DNA of 64,000 nt from Fidelibacterota bacterium (GTDB lineage: Bacteria > Fidelibacterota > UBA8477 > JABMPR01): the NCBI GenBank assembly GCA_018650795.1, contig JABIFG010000100.1:1-64000 (forward strand), given 5' to 3'. The notes under the pieces are model-generated. The model searched no databases, was not told the DNA's origin, and saw nothing but the letters and a program-made list of their open reading frames with translations. The position numbers were made by a program, and so were the translations under genes. Positions 25,205 through 34,003 of this stretch are shown here, in pieces. Within the stretch, counting starts at the first letter, position 1, and every line of letters begins with the position of its first letter.

Positions 25205-26641
25205 ATGAAAAAACATATGCTACTAATTACACCATTAATTTTAATCGCTCTCTTAATCCCCACAGATTTGAATGCATCGGATATTGGGGTAGCAAAAGCC
25301 TTGAGTAACGCCTTTGCAGATATAGCTGAAGAGGTCTCTCCTTCAGTTGTGACCATCACCAGTGAGCATGTATATAAACATCCCGCCATGGATCAGTACA
25401 AAGGTTTTCAGGATATGCTTCCCAAACAACTCTGGCCCTTTCTACCTGATGGCGACCGTGAAATGAAAAGCACCTCTCTGGGCTCAGGAATAATTATTAG
25501 CAAGGATGGCTATATCCTGACCAACAATCATGTTGTTGAGAAGGGTGAAAACATTAAAGTCAAAATCGCGGACAATAAAGAATATGACGCAGAAATAATT
25601 GGGGCTGACCCCAAAACAGATGTAGCCCTTATAAAAGTCAATGCAAAAAATCTCAAACCTATAAAACTGGGGGACTCCGACAAAATCAGAGTCGGCGAAT
25701 GGGTGCTTGCTGTGGGTAGTCCCTTTTCTGGCAGCTTGTCCCAGACCGTTACCCAGGGCATTGTCAGTGCTACTGGCCGCTCTTCTGTAGGTCTCAATGA
25801 CTACGAGAATTTCATTCAAACAGATGCAGCCATCAATCCCGGTAACTCTGGCGGTGCTCTGGTAAATCTGGATGGTGAACTGGTAGGTATGAATTCAGCC
25901 ATTGCCTCACGTAGTGGTGGGTATCAAGGAATCGGTTTTGCCATTCCTGTTAATCTTGTTAATCGTATTGTAGAAGATCTACGAGCCAATGGGCGCGTGA
26001 CACGGGCCTGGCTGGGCGTTTACGTTCAACCCGTCGATGCAGCCATGGCGAAAACACTGGGTATGGATATCGCCAAAGGAGCCCTTATTCAGCAGGTCGT
26101 AGATGGGAGTCCGGCAGATGATGCAGATCTAAAACAACTTGATGTCATTATTGAATTTGATGGTCATGATGTAGAAAACTCTCGAAAATTGCCTATCCTG
26201 GTCTCCACTCAACGACCCAATGAAAAGAAGAAACTAAAAGTCTTACGAGATGGAAAGGTCAAAACAATCACTGTGAAATTGGGTGAATTGCCTGATGAAG
26301 TGACTGCAGCCGGACCTCTTGAAGCAGAAGAATCTGATATTGGTTTGACTGTGGAAACAGCGAGCGCAGAGCGGTTGCGGTTCTACAATCTATCACCAGG
26401 GAGTCAGGGAGTCCTGATTACATCTGTTGATAGAAATAGTGAGGCGTATAAGAAAAATCTCCGGACAGGTCATCTTATTCAAAAGATGGGTCCCAATGTG
26501 AGAAACCTTTCGAAAGTTAGCACCTTCGGAGCCTTTGAGAAAAATCTCCGAGACTATAATCCCGGTGACACGATATTACTTCTGGTGAGACGAGACAATT
26601 CTAACACCTTTTTTGTAGCTCTGACTATCCCAGAATCGTAG
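25205..26641 (+). CDS. HtrA/DegP-type periplasmic serine protease (Do family)
   Basis: The 478-residue protein starts with a signal peptide (MKKHMLLITPLILIALLIPT). The trypsin-like domain has the catalytic triad His109 (ILTNNHVV), Asp139 (TDVALIKV) and Ser215 (NPGNSGGAL). Two PDZ domains follow: about 250-345 (LGVYVQPVDAAMAKTLG) and about 375-478 (SPGSQGVLITSVDRNSEAYKKNLRTG). It degrades or refolds misfolded envelope proteins. GGAG is 5 bases before the ATG. It is a single gene with a terminator about 50 bp downstream. DegP and DegQ cannot be told apart here. Confidence 0.95.
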   Translation: MKKHMLLITPLILIALLIPTDLNASDIGVAKALSNAFADIAEEVSPSVVTITSEHVYKHPAMDQYKGFQDMLPKQLWPFLPDGDREMKSTSLGSGIIISKDGYILTNNHVVEKGENIKVKIADNKEYDAEIIGADPKTDVALIKVNAKNLKPIKLGDSDKIRVGEWVLAVGSPFSGSLSQTVTQGIVSATGRSSVGLNDYENFIQTDAAINPGNSGGALVNLDGELVGMNSAIASRSGGYQGIGFAIPVNLVNRIVEDLRANGRVTRAWLGVYVQPVDAAMAKTLGMDIAKGALIQQVVDGSPADDADLKQLDVIIEFDGHDVENSRKLPILVSTQRPNEKKKLKVLRDGKVKTITVKLGELPDEVTAAGPLEAEESDIGLTVETASAERLRFYNLSPGSQGVLITSVDRNSEAYKKNLRTGHLIQKMGPNVRNLSKVSTFGAFEKNLRDYNPGDTILLLVRRDNSNTFFVALTIPES

Positions 26642-26690
26642 GGGACAAATATAGCGCTCCCACAACTCAATCATTTTCCTCCAAACCCCC

Positions 26691-26726
26691 GAGACCCCAG
26701 ATGCTGCATAAGCATTTTGGGGTCTC
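26691..26726 (+). terminator. stem-loop terminator after htrA
   Basis: GAGACCCC pairs with GGGGTCTC around an inner ATGCT/AGCAT stem, followed by TCTTGTT. It starts 50 bp after the htrA stop. The T-run is weak, so strength is uncertain. Confidence 0.65.
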
Positions 26727-26809
26727 TCTTGTTAGCTGGCCCTTGAAATTCACCAGGATTATCTACACGATTTCAAATAAAACAAGCTGTCAGAAAGATA
26801 TGGATAAAG

Positions 26810-26846
26810 TTGACTTGGGGAAAATGCCGCGATTATATTGCGCGGC
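26810..26846 (+). promoter_or_regulatory. sigma70-like promoter of ileS with a palindrome over the -10
   Basis: TTGACT (26810-26815) and TATATT (26834-26839) are 18 bp apart, about 71 bp before the ileS start. A perfect six-base dyad, GCCGCG (26826-26831) and CGCGGC (26841-26846), brackets the -10 exactly with a nine-base centre, a position where a bound repressor would block polymerase. No T-box-like structure is visible. Confidence 0.4.
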
Positions 26847-26909
26847 TAAAAAAGAACGAACTGTTGATGGCGAACGCAATGGGAAATGAAGATGGGAATA
26901 GACTGAACA

Positions 26910-29900
26910 ATGATGAAGGAAGTATCTAGCAAAGTAGATTTTATCGCCCTGGAACACGACATGCTCAAATTCTGGGAAGAGGAAGGTATTTTCAACAAAC
27001 TTAGGGCTCAAAACGCTGGAAAACCACGTTGGTCATTTCTTGATGGTCCCATTACTGCCAATAATCCCATGGGTGTTCACCACGCCTGGGGTCGTACTTA
27101 CAAAGATCTCTACCAACGCTATCATGCCATGCTGGGAATGGAACTTCGCTATCAGAATGGCTTCGATTGTCAGGGCTTGTGGGTCGAAGTTGAAGTTGAA
27201 AAAGAACTGGGATTTAAATCCAAAACAGACATTGAGGAATACGGAGTAGAAGCCTTTGTAAATAAATGCAAAGAGCGTGTCCGGAAATTTTCAGCTGTTC
27301 AGACCGAACAGTCCAAGCGTATGGGCTACTGGATGGATTGGGATAATTCCTATTATACCATGTCTGATGAGAATAATTATACCATCTGGGCTTTTTTGAA
27401 AAAATGTTTTGACCGTGGATTTATCTATAAGGGTTACGATGTTATGCCCTGGTGTACTCGTTGCGGATCAGCTCTTTCTGAGCACGAAATCGCTACGGAA
27501 GGCTATAAAGAATTAACCCATACATCAATTTATTTAAAATTTCCCCTCAAAGATCGTAAGCATGAATCTTTGCTGGTTTGGACAACCACACCCTGGACGC
27601 TTTCCTCTAATATTATGGCTGCAGTTCACCCCGATCTTGATTATGTAAAAGTGAAACAAGCTGATGATATTTATTACCTCGCACAGGGTCGCCTCTCCAT
27701 TCTGCAGGGAGATTATGAAATCCTTGAAACCATCAAGGGAAAAGATATGCTGGGTTGGGAATATCATGGACCTTATGATGAATTACCTGTTCAGCAAGAT
27801 ATCCATCATGCCATTATTTTTTGGGATGAGATTTCTGAAAATGATGGTACAGGAATCGTCCACATCGCCCCGGGTTGCGGTAAAGAAGATAATGCTTTGG
27901 CAAAAGAACTTGGCTTCCAGGTTATCAAGCCCATTGACGAATTTGGCGCCTATTTAGATGGCTTCGGTGAGTGGACAGGTAAAAATGTCATGGAAATCGG
28001 TGATGCTATCATTGATGATCTATCCCACAAGGGATTGCGTTACAAGCGTGAGCCCATCACTCACCGTTATCCCTGTTGCTGGCGTCATGGCACTGAGCTG
28101 GTGTTTCGCCCTGTAGATGAGTGGTTTATCCGCATGGATGAGCTGAGAGGGGAAATCGCTGAAGTAACCAAAAAAGTAGAGTGGATTCCATCCTACGGCA
28201 AAGAACGCGAGCTGGATTGGCTCAAGAACATGCATGACTGGATGATTTCCAAGAAACGCTATTGGGGTCTTGCGCTTCCAATCTGGACCTTTGAAGATGG
28301 TTCTTTTTATGTCGTAGGTTCTGAAACTGAATTAAAAGAATTGGCTGTTGAAGGTTGGGATAAATTTGAGGGCAGCAGTCCCCATAAGCCCTGGATTGAT
28401 CTAGTAAAAATCAAGCACCCTGAGACGGGACTCATTGGAACCCGTGTTCCTGATGTAGGCAACCCCTGGCTAGATGCTGGCATTGTACCTTACTCCACCC
28501 TGGAATATCGGAACGATCCTGATTATTGGAAAAAATGGTTTCCTGCAGATTTTATCGTGGAATCTCTCCCCGGACAATTCCGAAATTGGTTTTATGCCAT
28601 TCTCGCTATGAGCACAGTGATGGAAAACAAACCCCCCATTAAAACCATTATGGGTCATGCCCTTGTCAAAGACGAACATGGGGATGATATGCACAAATCG
28701 GCTGGTAATGCCATCTGGTTTGAAGATGCAGCGGAAAAAATGGGTGTAGATGTCATGCGATGGATGTATGCCTCCCAGGTACCCGTAAACAATTTAAATT
28801 TTGGATACCATGCTGCAGATGAAGTGCGTCGCAAAGTACTCACCTTATGGAATACCTATTCCTTCTTTGTGACCTATGCACGTCTCGACAAGTTTGATCC
28901 TATGTCAGAACTGGATGAATCAACACTTACTGAATTGGACCGATGGATTCTGGCTCGTATGAACCAATTGATTGCGCAGTCTCGTAAAGACTACGATAGC
29001 TACCAGGCTGACAAACTCATGCTCAAAATCACCCAATTTATAGATGAATTGTCCAATTGGTATGTTCGCAGGTCCAGACGTCGCTTTTGGAAAAGTGAAA
29101 ATGATACTGACAAATGGGCTGCCTACCATACGCTTTACAATGCTCTGGTTACCCTTACAAAATTAATTGCACCGGTCTCGCCATTCTTCACGGAAGCCCT
29201 CTATCAAAATCTCGTGGTAGCACTAGATCCTGAGGCACCCATGAGTATTCATCTTTGTAGCTTCCCAGAGGTTGATGAGCGCTGGTTGGATAATGAGCTG
29301 CTGCGCCGTGTCGATGTGGTTATTAAAACCGTAGAGTTAGGAAGAGCCGCCCGGAATAAGGCCAACCTCAAGGTCCGTCAGCCCCTGGCCAATATCTCAG
29401 TATATTTCCCAGGAGAACAAGACAGGGCTTATGCCAGCGATCTTAAAGATCAGATTCTGGAAGAATTGAATATCAAAGCTTTGACCGTGGTTGAGAATGC
29501 TGATGCTCTGGTTAAGTATGTTGTCAAACCAAACTTGGGTCTTCTAGGACCAAAATATGGTAAAGATATGGGTTTGATTAGAAACCTGGTCGAATCTACT
29601 GACCCTCAAAAACTGCTCAAATTATCAAAAGCGACTGGTACCATTCACATGAGCGATGGAGTGAACTCATTTGAGATTCTTCCAGAAGAGTTGCTTGTTT
29701 CGACCATTGAACCGGAAGGTCAGGCTGTCATTGAAGAGGCTGGTGTTGTTGTAGCGGTAGAAACAGAACTCTCAGAAGCCTTGATCAGTGAGGGGATGGC
29801 CAGGGATTTTATTCGCAATGTTCAGAACATGCGTAAAGATGCTGAATTTGATGTGTCTGACAGAATCAGTATTTTTGTTGAAACAGATGAAACGATTAAA

Positions 29901-30041
29901 AATATGATTACCGAGCATAAAGAATATATAGCCAATGAAACACTGGCAGAGGAAATCAATTTTACTTCCCAGGCAGGCATCTTTGAGGCTCAATTCAAGA
30001 TCGCTGGGAGCACCTTTACTGTAGGAATTAAGCGCTATTAA
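26910..30041 (+). CDS. ileS: isoleucine--tRNA ligase
   Basis: The 1043-residue protein is a full IleRS. The Rossmann signature is PMGVHHAWGR in place of HIGH; the CP1 editing domain has WTTTPWTLSSNIMAAVHP. A zinc-type cluster WCTRCG lies near residue 188. The adenylate loop reads DDMHKSAGN in place of KMSKS, with the preceding Lys absent. C-terminal anticodon-binding and long extension domains follow (VSDRISIFVETDE). Related IleRS with HxxH and MHKS motifs exist in other phyla, so this is probably a lineage type and not damage. Two consecutive ATGs (26910, 26913) are possible starts. It is followed 4 bp later by lspA, a gene order common in bacteria. Confidence 0.97.
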   Translation: MMKEVSSKVDFIALEHDMLKFWEEEGIFNKLRAQNAGKPRWSFLDGPITANNPMGVHHAWGRTYKDLYQRYHAMLGMELRYQNGFDCQGLWVEVEVEKELGFKSKTDIEEYGVEAFVNKCKERVRKFSAVQTEQSKRMGYWMDWDNSYYTMSDENNYTIWAFLKKCFDRGFIYKGYDVMPWCTRCGSALSEHEIATEGYKELTHTSIYLKFPLKDRKHESLLVWTTTPWTLSSNIMAAVHPDLDYVKVKQADDIYYLAQGRLSILQGDYEILETIKGKDMLGWEYHGPYDELPVQQDIHHAIIFWDEISENDGTGIVHIAPGCGKEDNALAKELGFQVIKPIDEFGAYLDGFGEWTGKNVMEIGDAIIDDLSHKGLRYKREPITHRYPCCWRHGTELVFRPVDEWFIRMDELRGEIAEVTKKVEWIPSYGKERELDWLKNMHDWMISKKRYWGLALPIWTFEDGSFYVVGSETELKELAVEGWDKFEGSSPHKPWIDLVKIKHPETGLIGTRVPDVGNPWLDAGIVPYSTLEYRNDPDYWKKWFPADFIVESLPGQFRNWFYAILAMSTVMENKPPIKTIMGHALVKDEHGDDMHKSAGNAIWFEDAAEKMGVDVMRWMYASQVPVNNLNFGYHAADEVRRKVLTLWNTYSFFVTYARLDKFDPMSELDESTLTELDRWILARMNQLIAQSRKDYDSYQADKLMLKITQFIDELSNWYVRRSRRRFWKSENDTDKWAAYHTLYNALVTLTKLIAPVSPFFTEALYQNLVVALDPEAPMSIHLCSFPEVDERWLDNELLRRVDVVIKTVELGRAARNKANLKVRQPLANISVYFPGEQDRAYASDLKDQILEELNIKALTVVENADALVKYVVKPNLGLLGPKYGKDMGLIRNLVESTDPQKLLKLSKATGTIHMSDGVNSFEILPEELLVSTIEPEGQAVIEEAGVVVAVETELSEALISEGMARDFIRNVQNMRKDAEFDVSDRISIFVETDETIKNMITEHKEYIANETLAEEINFTSQAGIFEAQFKIAGSTFTVGIKRY

Positions 30042-30045
30042 ACAG

Positions 30046-30567
30046 ATGCTAAAATTTCTGAGTATTAGCGCGATCCTTGTTGTGCTGGATCATGCTACGA
30101 AATACTGGGCCATTGTTGCTTTAAAGGGTAAGCACTATTGGCCTGCCAATGGCGACTTATTCCGATTGGATTATGCTGAAAACTACAATATGATTTTCAG
30201 CCTCTCGTTTATCCCAATGCCACTGGTAAATATGATGGCAATTGGCGCTATGGGACTTCTCTTTTATCTCCTATATCAGTACAAAGATAAACATGTGTTA
30301 CCCAGTGTGGGTCTGGCATTTATTCTGGGCGGAGCTTTCGGGAATATCCCGGAACGCTTGATCAGAGGATATGTGGTGGATTTTATCAGTTTTGACTGGC
30401 CTGATTGGCTCTTTTTTACTCGCTGGCCAACCTTCAACGTTGCCGATAGTGCCGTAAATGTTGGGATGATTCTCTACCTGGGATATGTTTTTTTTATTGA
30501 AGGGAAAGAAGAGAGTTCTGAGCAAGCCAGCATAGTAATTGACGCTGAAGAATCTTCCACTTCCTGA
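30046..30567 (+). CDS. lspA: lipoprotein signal peptidase (signal peptidase II)
   Basis: The 173-residue protein has four membrane helices and the catalytic aspartates of LspA. One is in the segment GNIPERLIRGYVVDFISF and one in NVADSAVNVGM; the Asp near the N-terminus (VVLDHATKYWA) is also conserved. It cleaves prolipoproteins at the lipobox after diacylglyceryl attachment, in the inner membrane, and should process the several lipoproteins in this window. The classical ileS-lspA order is kept, 4 bp apart. It has an unusually long charged C-terminus (EGKEESSEQASIVIDAEESS). T8 lies in its sequence at about 30488. Confidence 0.95.
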   Translation: MLKFLSISAILVVLDHATKYWAIVALKGKHYWPANGDLFRLDYAENYNMIFSLSFIPMPLVNMMAIGAMGLLFYLLYQYKDKHVLPSVGLAFILGGAFGNIPERLIRGYVVDFISFDWPDWLFFTRWPTFNVADSAVNVGMILYLGYVFFIEGKEESSEQASIVIDAEESSTS

Positions 30568-30625
30568 CCTGAGATCATATAAAAAGAATTCGTTCAATAA
30601 TCTTTCTATTCTGAAGCCTTAGCGC

Positions 30626-30633
30626 TATATTTG
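30626..30633 (+). promoter_or_regulatory. possible -7 element upstream of rluD
   Basis: TATATTTG fits TAnnTTTG as at 14197-14204, 90-170 bp before the rluD start. No TTG is present 20 bp upstream (TTT instead), so the case is weak. Confidence 0.25.
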
Positions 30634-30722
30634 CCACAGCAATTTCTAAGTGCAAATATTGAAAAAATCCACCTTCATAATACCCACTCAATTTCAAAAC
30701 TAGTTAGGAATGAGTAAATCTG

Positions 30723-31727
30723 ATTAATCAGACTGATCAACACAGTTCGACCCATGAGACTTTTGAAGTAACTATAGACCACTTCCAAAGACCCGTGCGC
30801 ATTGATAAATTTTTGTCAAGCCGCTTGCCTACGCACATTACTCGGAACCAGGTTCAGAAATTGTTAAAATCTGGCAAGATTCAAGTTGATGGGAAACCAG
30901 TTAAAGCCAGTCATCTCGTAGACTCTGGTGAGCACGTTACTGTAGAATATGATCTACAGTATGCGCCCACACTTTTCGCAGAAAACATTGCTTTAGATAT
31001 CGTATATGAGGATGACTATCTCATCGTTGTGAATAAACAACCCGGACTCATTGTACACCCCGGTGCTGGCAATGCAACCGGTACATTAGTTAATGCCCTG
31101 ATTTACCATTGTGAACATCTCTCCAACGACAACGGACTGCTCCGTCCCGGAATCGTCCATCGTCTGGATAAGGATACCTCCGGTTTGCTTATTTCAGCCA
31201 AAGACAATAGCATTCATGGTAATCTCCGATCTCAGTTTTCAAAACGGACCATCGAAAAATATTACTATGCACTTGTCTGGGGCCGATTTGATGATGACCA
31301 CGGTGAAATCGATGCACCCATCGGCCGCTCTCCAAAGAATCGTAAAAAGTTTACCGTGATTGAGACGGGCAAGCCTGCTTTATCACGCTATGAAGTCATC
31401 GAACGATTCGAATTCCTGACTCTGGTGAGGGTTAAACTCGAAACAGGTCGTACACACCAGATCAGAGTGCATATGACTCATGTTAACCACCCCATTTTTG
31501 GAGATCCATATTATGGTGGGCGTAATTCAAAAATTATCACTTTGAATATGCGTAATAGACAATTAGCAGCTCAACTTCTCGGAATGCTCAATCGTCAGGC
31601 TCTGCACGCTCGGCGCTTGATATTTAATCATCCAATTACTGATGAGACCATGGATTTGCGCGCCCCTATGCATGATGACTTTGAGCAGGTCTTAAGCGTT
31701 CTGAGAGAAGAAAGTCAGTACGCATGA
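30723..31727 (+). CDS. rluD: RluD-type 23S rRNA pseudouridine synthase
   Basis: The enzyme has an N-terminal S4 domain (RIDKFLSSRLPTHITRNQVQKLLKSG) and a catalytic domain with GIVHRLDKDTSGLLISAKD, in which Asp of the RLDKDTSG motif is catalytic, and LETGRTHQIRVHM. It modifies uridines in 23S rRNA helix 69 (RluD) or related sites. The start is unclear. The frame continues upstream of the GTG at 30795 as ETFEVTIDHFQRPV, a normal RluD lead-in, with no ATG, GTG or TTG until the TGA at 30711. Candidates are ATT at 30723 (used here, giving 334 residues), or an ATG at 30710 joined by one lost T near 30724. Its stop overlaps xerC (ATGA at 31724). Confidence 0.8.
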   Translation: MNQTDQHSSTHETFEVTIDHFQRPVRIDKFLSSRLPTHITRNQVQKLLKSGKIQVDGKPVKASHLVDSGEHVTVEYDLQYAPTLFAENIALDIVYEDDYLIVVNKQPGLIVHPGAGNATGTLVNALIYHCEHLSNDNGLLRPGIVHRLDKDTSGLLISAKDNSIHGNLRSQFSKRTIEKYYYALVWGRFDDDHGEIDAPIGRSPKNRKKFTVIETGKPALSRYEVIERFEFLTLVRVKLETGRTHQIRVHMTHVNHPIFGDPYYGGRNSKIITLNMRNRQLAAQLLGMLNRQALHARRLIFNHPITDETMDLRAPMHDDFEQVLSVLREESQYA

Positions 31728-32647
31728 GTTCAGTATTGACAACCCAAATTGATCATTTTTTAGCCTGGATTGAGGTTGAGAAACGGTATTCTCCAGAGAC
31801 ACTGAGAGGATATCAGATTGATCTCACCCAATTTTGTCAGTTTCTGCAAGATTATGATGTGGAATGCCTGAACCAGCCGGATCAGATAAATCGAGGTGTT
31901 CTGCGTAGTTTCTTAGGCTATCTATCAGGGGAGTTGAACCAGCAACCACGCTCAGTTGCCCGGAAATTGGCTGCGCTCAAATCATTTTTTAAGTATATGC
32001 ATCGCGAGGGTGTTGTGACATTGAACATTGCAGCTTATGTGCATACACCCAAACTTCCAGGAGTTATTCCCAGTTATTTGTCAGAGACTCAAATCGTGGC
32101 TGTATTGGACAGGCTGGGGGAATCAGATAGCTGGATGGGTAGACGCGATCTGGCAATCGTGGAATTGTTTTACTCAACAGGGATGCGCATCTCCGAATTG
32201 GCTGGCCTCAAAACCAGCGATTTGAACATCCAGAAGAGTACGGTCATTGTACTTGGAAAAGGGTCAAAGCAAAGAGTGATTCCCGTCGGCCAATATGCCT
32301 GGGAGGCTATAGAAAACTATCAACACGCCACTAAACATAAATTTGGAGTGAGGGAGAGAGATGAAGCTCTGTTTTTGGGTAAGAATGGGACCCCGTTGGG
32401 TACCAATGGAATTCGCCAGAGGGTCAAAAAGGCCATTCAGGCAATTGCCGAACTCAAAAAAATGAGCCCCCATGTTCTGCGTCATACCTTTGCAACCCAT
32501 CTTTTGAATGCGGGGGCAGACTTAATGGCATTAAAAGATTTGCTCGGTCACGCGAACTTGTCCACCACTCAGGTGTATACACATGTGCAAGTCGATAAGC
32601 TGAAGAAAGCATTCCAAATGGCCCATCCCAGGGCAGGGAAAAAATAG
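31724..32647 (+). CDS. XerC/XerD tyrosine recombinase
   Basis: The 307-residue protein has the SAM-like N-terminal domain (about 1-100: FLAWIEVEKRYSPETLRGYQIDL) and the catalytic domain with Arg155 (STGMRISEL), Lys179 (LGKGSKQR), His250/Arg253 (HVLRHTFATHL), His276 (LLGHANLSTTQ) and Tyr285 (VYTHV). All are present and in order. It probably resolves chromosome dimers at dif; without its partner in the window, XerC and XerD cannot be told apart. The gene overlaps rluD by four bases. There is no sign of integrase context such as att repeats, so a core housekeeping role is preferred. Confidence 0.93.
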   Translation: MSSVLTTQIDHFLAWIEVEKRYSPETLRGYQIDLTQFCQFLQDYDVECLNQPDQINRGVLRSFLGYLSGELNQQPRSVARKLAALKSFFKYMHREGVVTLNIAAYVHTPKLPGVIPSYLSETQIVAVLDRLGESDSWMGRRDLAIVELFYSTGMRISELAGLKTSDLNIQKSTVIVLGKGSKQRVIPVGQYAWEAIENYQHATKHKFGVRERDEALFLGKNGTPLGTNGIRQRVKKAIQAIAELKKMSPHVLRHTFATHLLNAGADLMALKDLLGHANLSTTQVYTHVQVDKLKKAFQMAHPRAGKK

Positions 32648-32682
32648 TATGTTAACAACACACCATAAAGCAGGAGGAGCTA

Positions 32683-33015
32683 ATGAAGGTAAACATCGTC
32701 GCTCGGCATTTTGACATTTCGGATAAAACTCGGGAATATATACAGAATGAAATAGACCATCGTCTAGATTCTGTATACGATCGAACTGTTAATTGCAAGA
32801 TGATCGTTGATAAGGTAAAAAATGATTATATTGCTGAGGTGATTTTGAATGTACCAGGTGAAACGTTAACGGCCAAAGAAACATCAAATGACCTGACAAA
32901 ATCAGTGGATTTTGTTGTGAAAAAGATGAGAAAACAACTTACTAAGCACAAAACTAAATGGAAACGCCCCATAGATCCAGATAAACAGTTTGTAGAATCC
33001 TTCGAAGAAGAGTAA
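32683..33015 (+). CDS. hpf: ribosome hibernation-promoting factor, short form
   Basis: The 110-residue protein matches HPF/RaiA: MKVNIVARHFDISDKTREYIQNEIDHRLDSVYDR, VDKVKNDYIAEVILNVPGETLTAKETSND and VDFVVKKMRKQLTKHK. The short form has no C-terminal dimer domain. It binds the 30S decoding centre in stationary phase. A strong AGGAGG lies 4 bases before the ATG. It follows xerC by 35 bp. Confidence 0.93.
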   Translation: MKVNIVARHFDISDKTREYIQNEIDHRLDSVYDRTVNCKMIVDKVKNDYIAEVILNVPGETLTAKETSNDLTKSVDFVVKKMRKQLTKHKTKWKRPIDPDKQFVESFEEE

Positions 33016-33040
33016 ATGAGACCAGAAAGTAATTAATGAA

Positions 33041-34000
33041 ATGAGACCTGAGGAAAAAAGACAAGAGATAATCGTTGGTGTTGTCGTTCTGATAATCCTG
33101 GTGGCTACGGTCATGGGAATTATGTGGGGAAATAAGGCAGACATCTTTTCCTCAAGGAGTTATTATACGGTTCGGGTCGCTCGTGCCAGTGGACTGGAAG
33201 AGGGCGACCCGGTCACCGTATCCGGTGTGCCTAAGGGAATTGTTGATGACTTTATTGTCAAAAAGGATTCCGTTGATATCATCATTGGCGTTGATAAAGA
33301 CATCACACTATACAGCGATGCCTTCGCTATTATTTCAAATCAAGAACTATTGGGTTCCAAAAAGGTAGAAGTAAGCCCGGGAAGCTCAGGAATACGTCTG
33401 GGTGAACATGGTGTATTCAGGGGTACCTTTGCAGGTGGGCTGGAAGACATCTTTGAGACCACCGGTGCTATTTCAACTGATTTTCAAACCCTGTTGGGAA
33501 ACTTCAACAAGACGCTGCTCTTATTAAATCAGGCTATGGAGGAGGATGTACAGGCCAGTCTCCACAGCATCCATAACACCTCAAAATTAATTGATTCTCT
33601 TATGGTGGCAGATATTCAGCCTGGACTTTTGGCCATGAAAGGTGCATTGCAACAAGCCGAAATCATGGTAGACACGAAACGCGAAGATATCGATACCATT
33701 GTGACCAATTTAAAAACTGTATCCTTTACTCTAAATCAGGTTGTGGATGACAATAAGAGTAAGTTAAACAGCTCTCTTGCCAGCCTGGATAAAATTGGTA
33801 AGGATTTGAGTCTTCTAAGTAAGCGGCTTAATGACCCCGAATCAAGCCTCGGTAAGTTGACACGCTCTGATTCATTGTATCAAAGGTTGGACAGTATCTC
33901 CTATAATATCAATGCTCTTGTAAAAGAGATTAAGGATGATCCCAAAAAGTATCTTGAGCATGTCAATGTCAATGTGGACATGTTTGGCGGAGGGAAGTAA
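33041..34000 (+). CDS. MlaD/MCE-domain protein
   Basis: The 319-residue protein has one N-terminal membrane helix (EIIVGVVVLIILVATVMGIMW) and an MCE domain at about 40-120 (YYTVRVARASGLEEGDPVTVSGVPKGIVDDF). A long coiled-coil tail follows (about 150-300). MCE proteins form hexameric periplasmic rings that carry lipids between membranes. The long coiled tail resembles PqiB/YebT or LetB-like needle extensions more than short MlaD. No permease (MlaE), ATPase (MlaF) or lipoprotein partner is in the window. It is followed by the nucleotidyltransferase 3 bp later, so they may share a transcript. Confidence 0.88.
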   Translation: MRPEEKRQEIIVGVVVLIILVATVMGIMWGNKADIFSSRSYYTVRVARASGLEEGDPVTVSGVPKGIVDDFIVKKDSVDIIIGVDKDITLYSDAFAIISNQELLGSKKVEVSPGSSGIRLGEHGVFRGTFAGGLEDIFETTGAISTDFQTLLGNFNKTLLLLNQAMEEDVQASLHSIHNTSKLIDSLMVADIQPGLLAMKGALQQAEIMVDTKREDIDTIVTNLKTVSFTLNQVVDDNKSKLNSSLASLDKIGKDLSLLSKRLNDPESSLGKLTRSDSLYQRLDSISYNINALVKEIKDDPKKYLEHVNVNVDMFGGGK

Positions 34001-34003
34001 GCA

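Noticed and set aside
26646-26658. Antisense promoter at the 3' end of htrA (minus-strand AGCGCTATATTTG)
   Set aside because: No -33 TTG lies at the right distance, so it is left as a motif copy only.
26642-26909. T-box leader for ileS
   Set aside because: No specifier loop or T-box-type conserved end is visible; a sigma70-like promoter fits better.
31724-32647. XerC-type gene as part of a mobile element
   Set aside because: It overlaps rluD and sits among housekeeping genes, with no att-like repeats or cargo.
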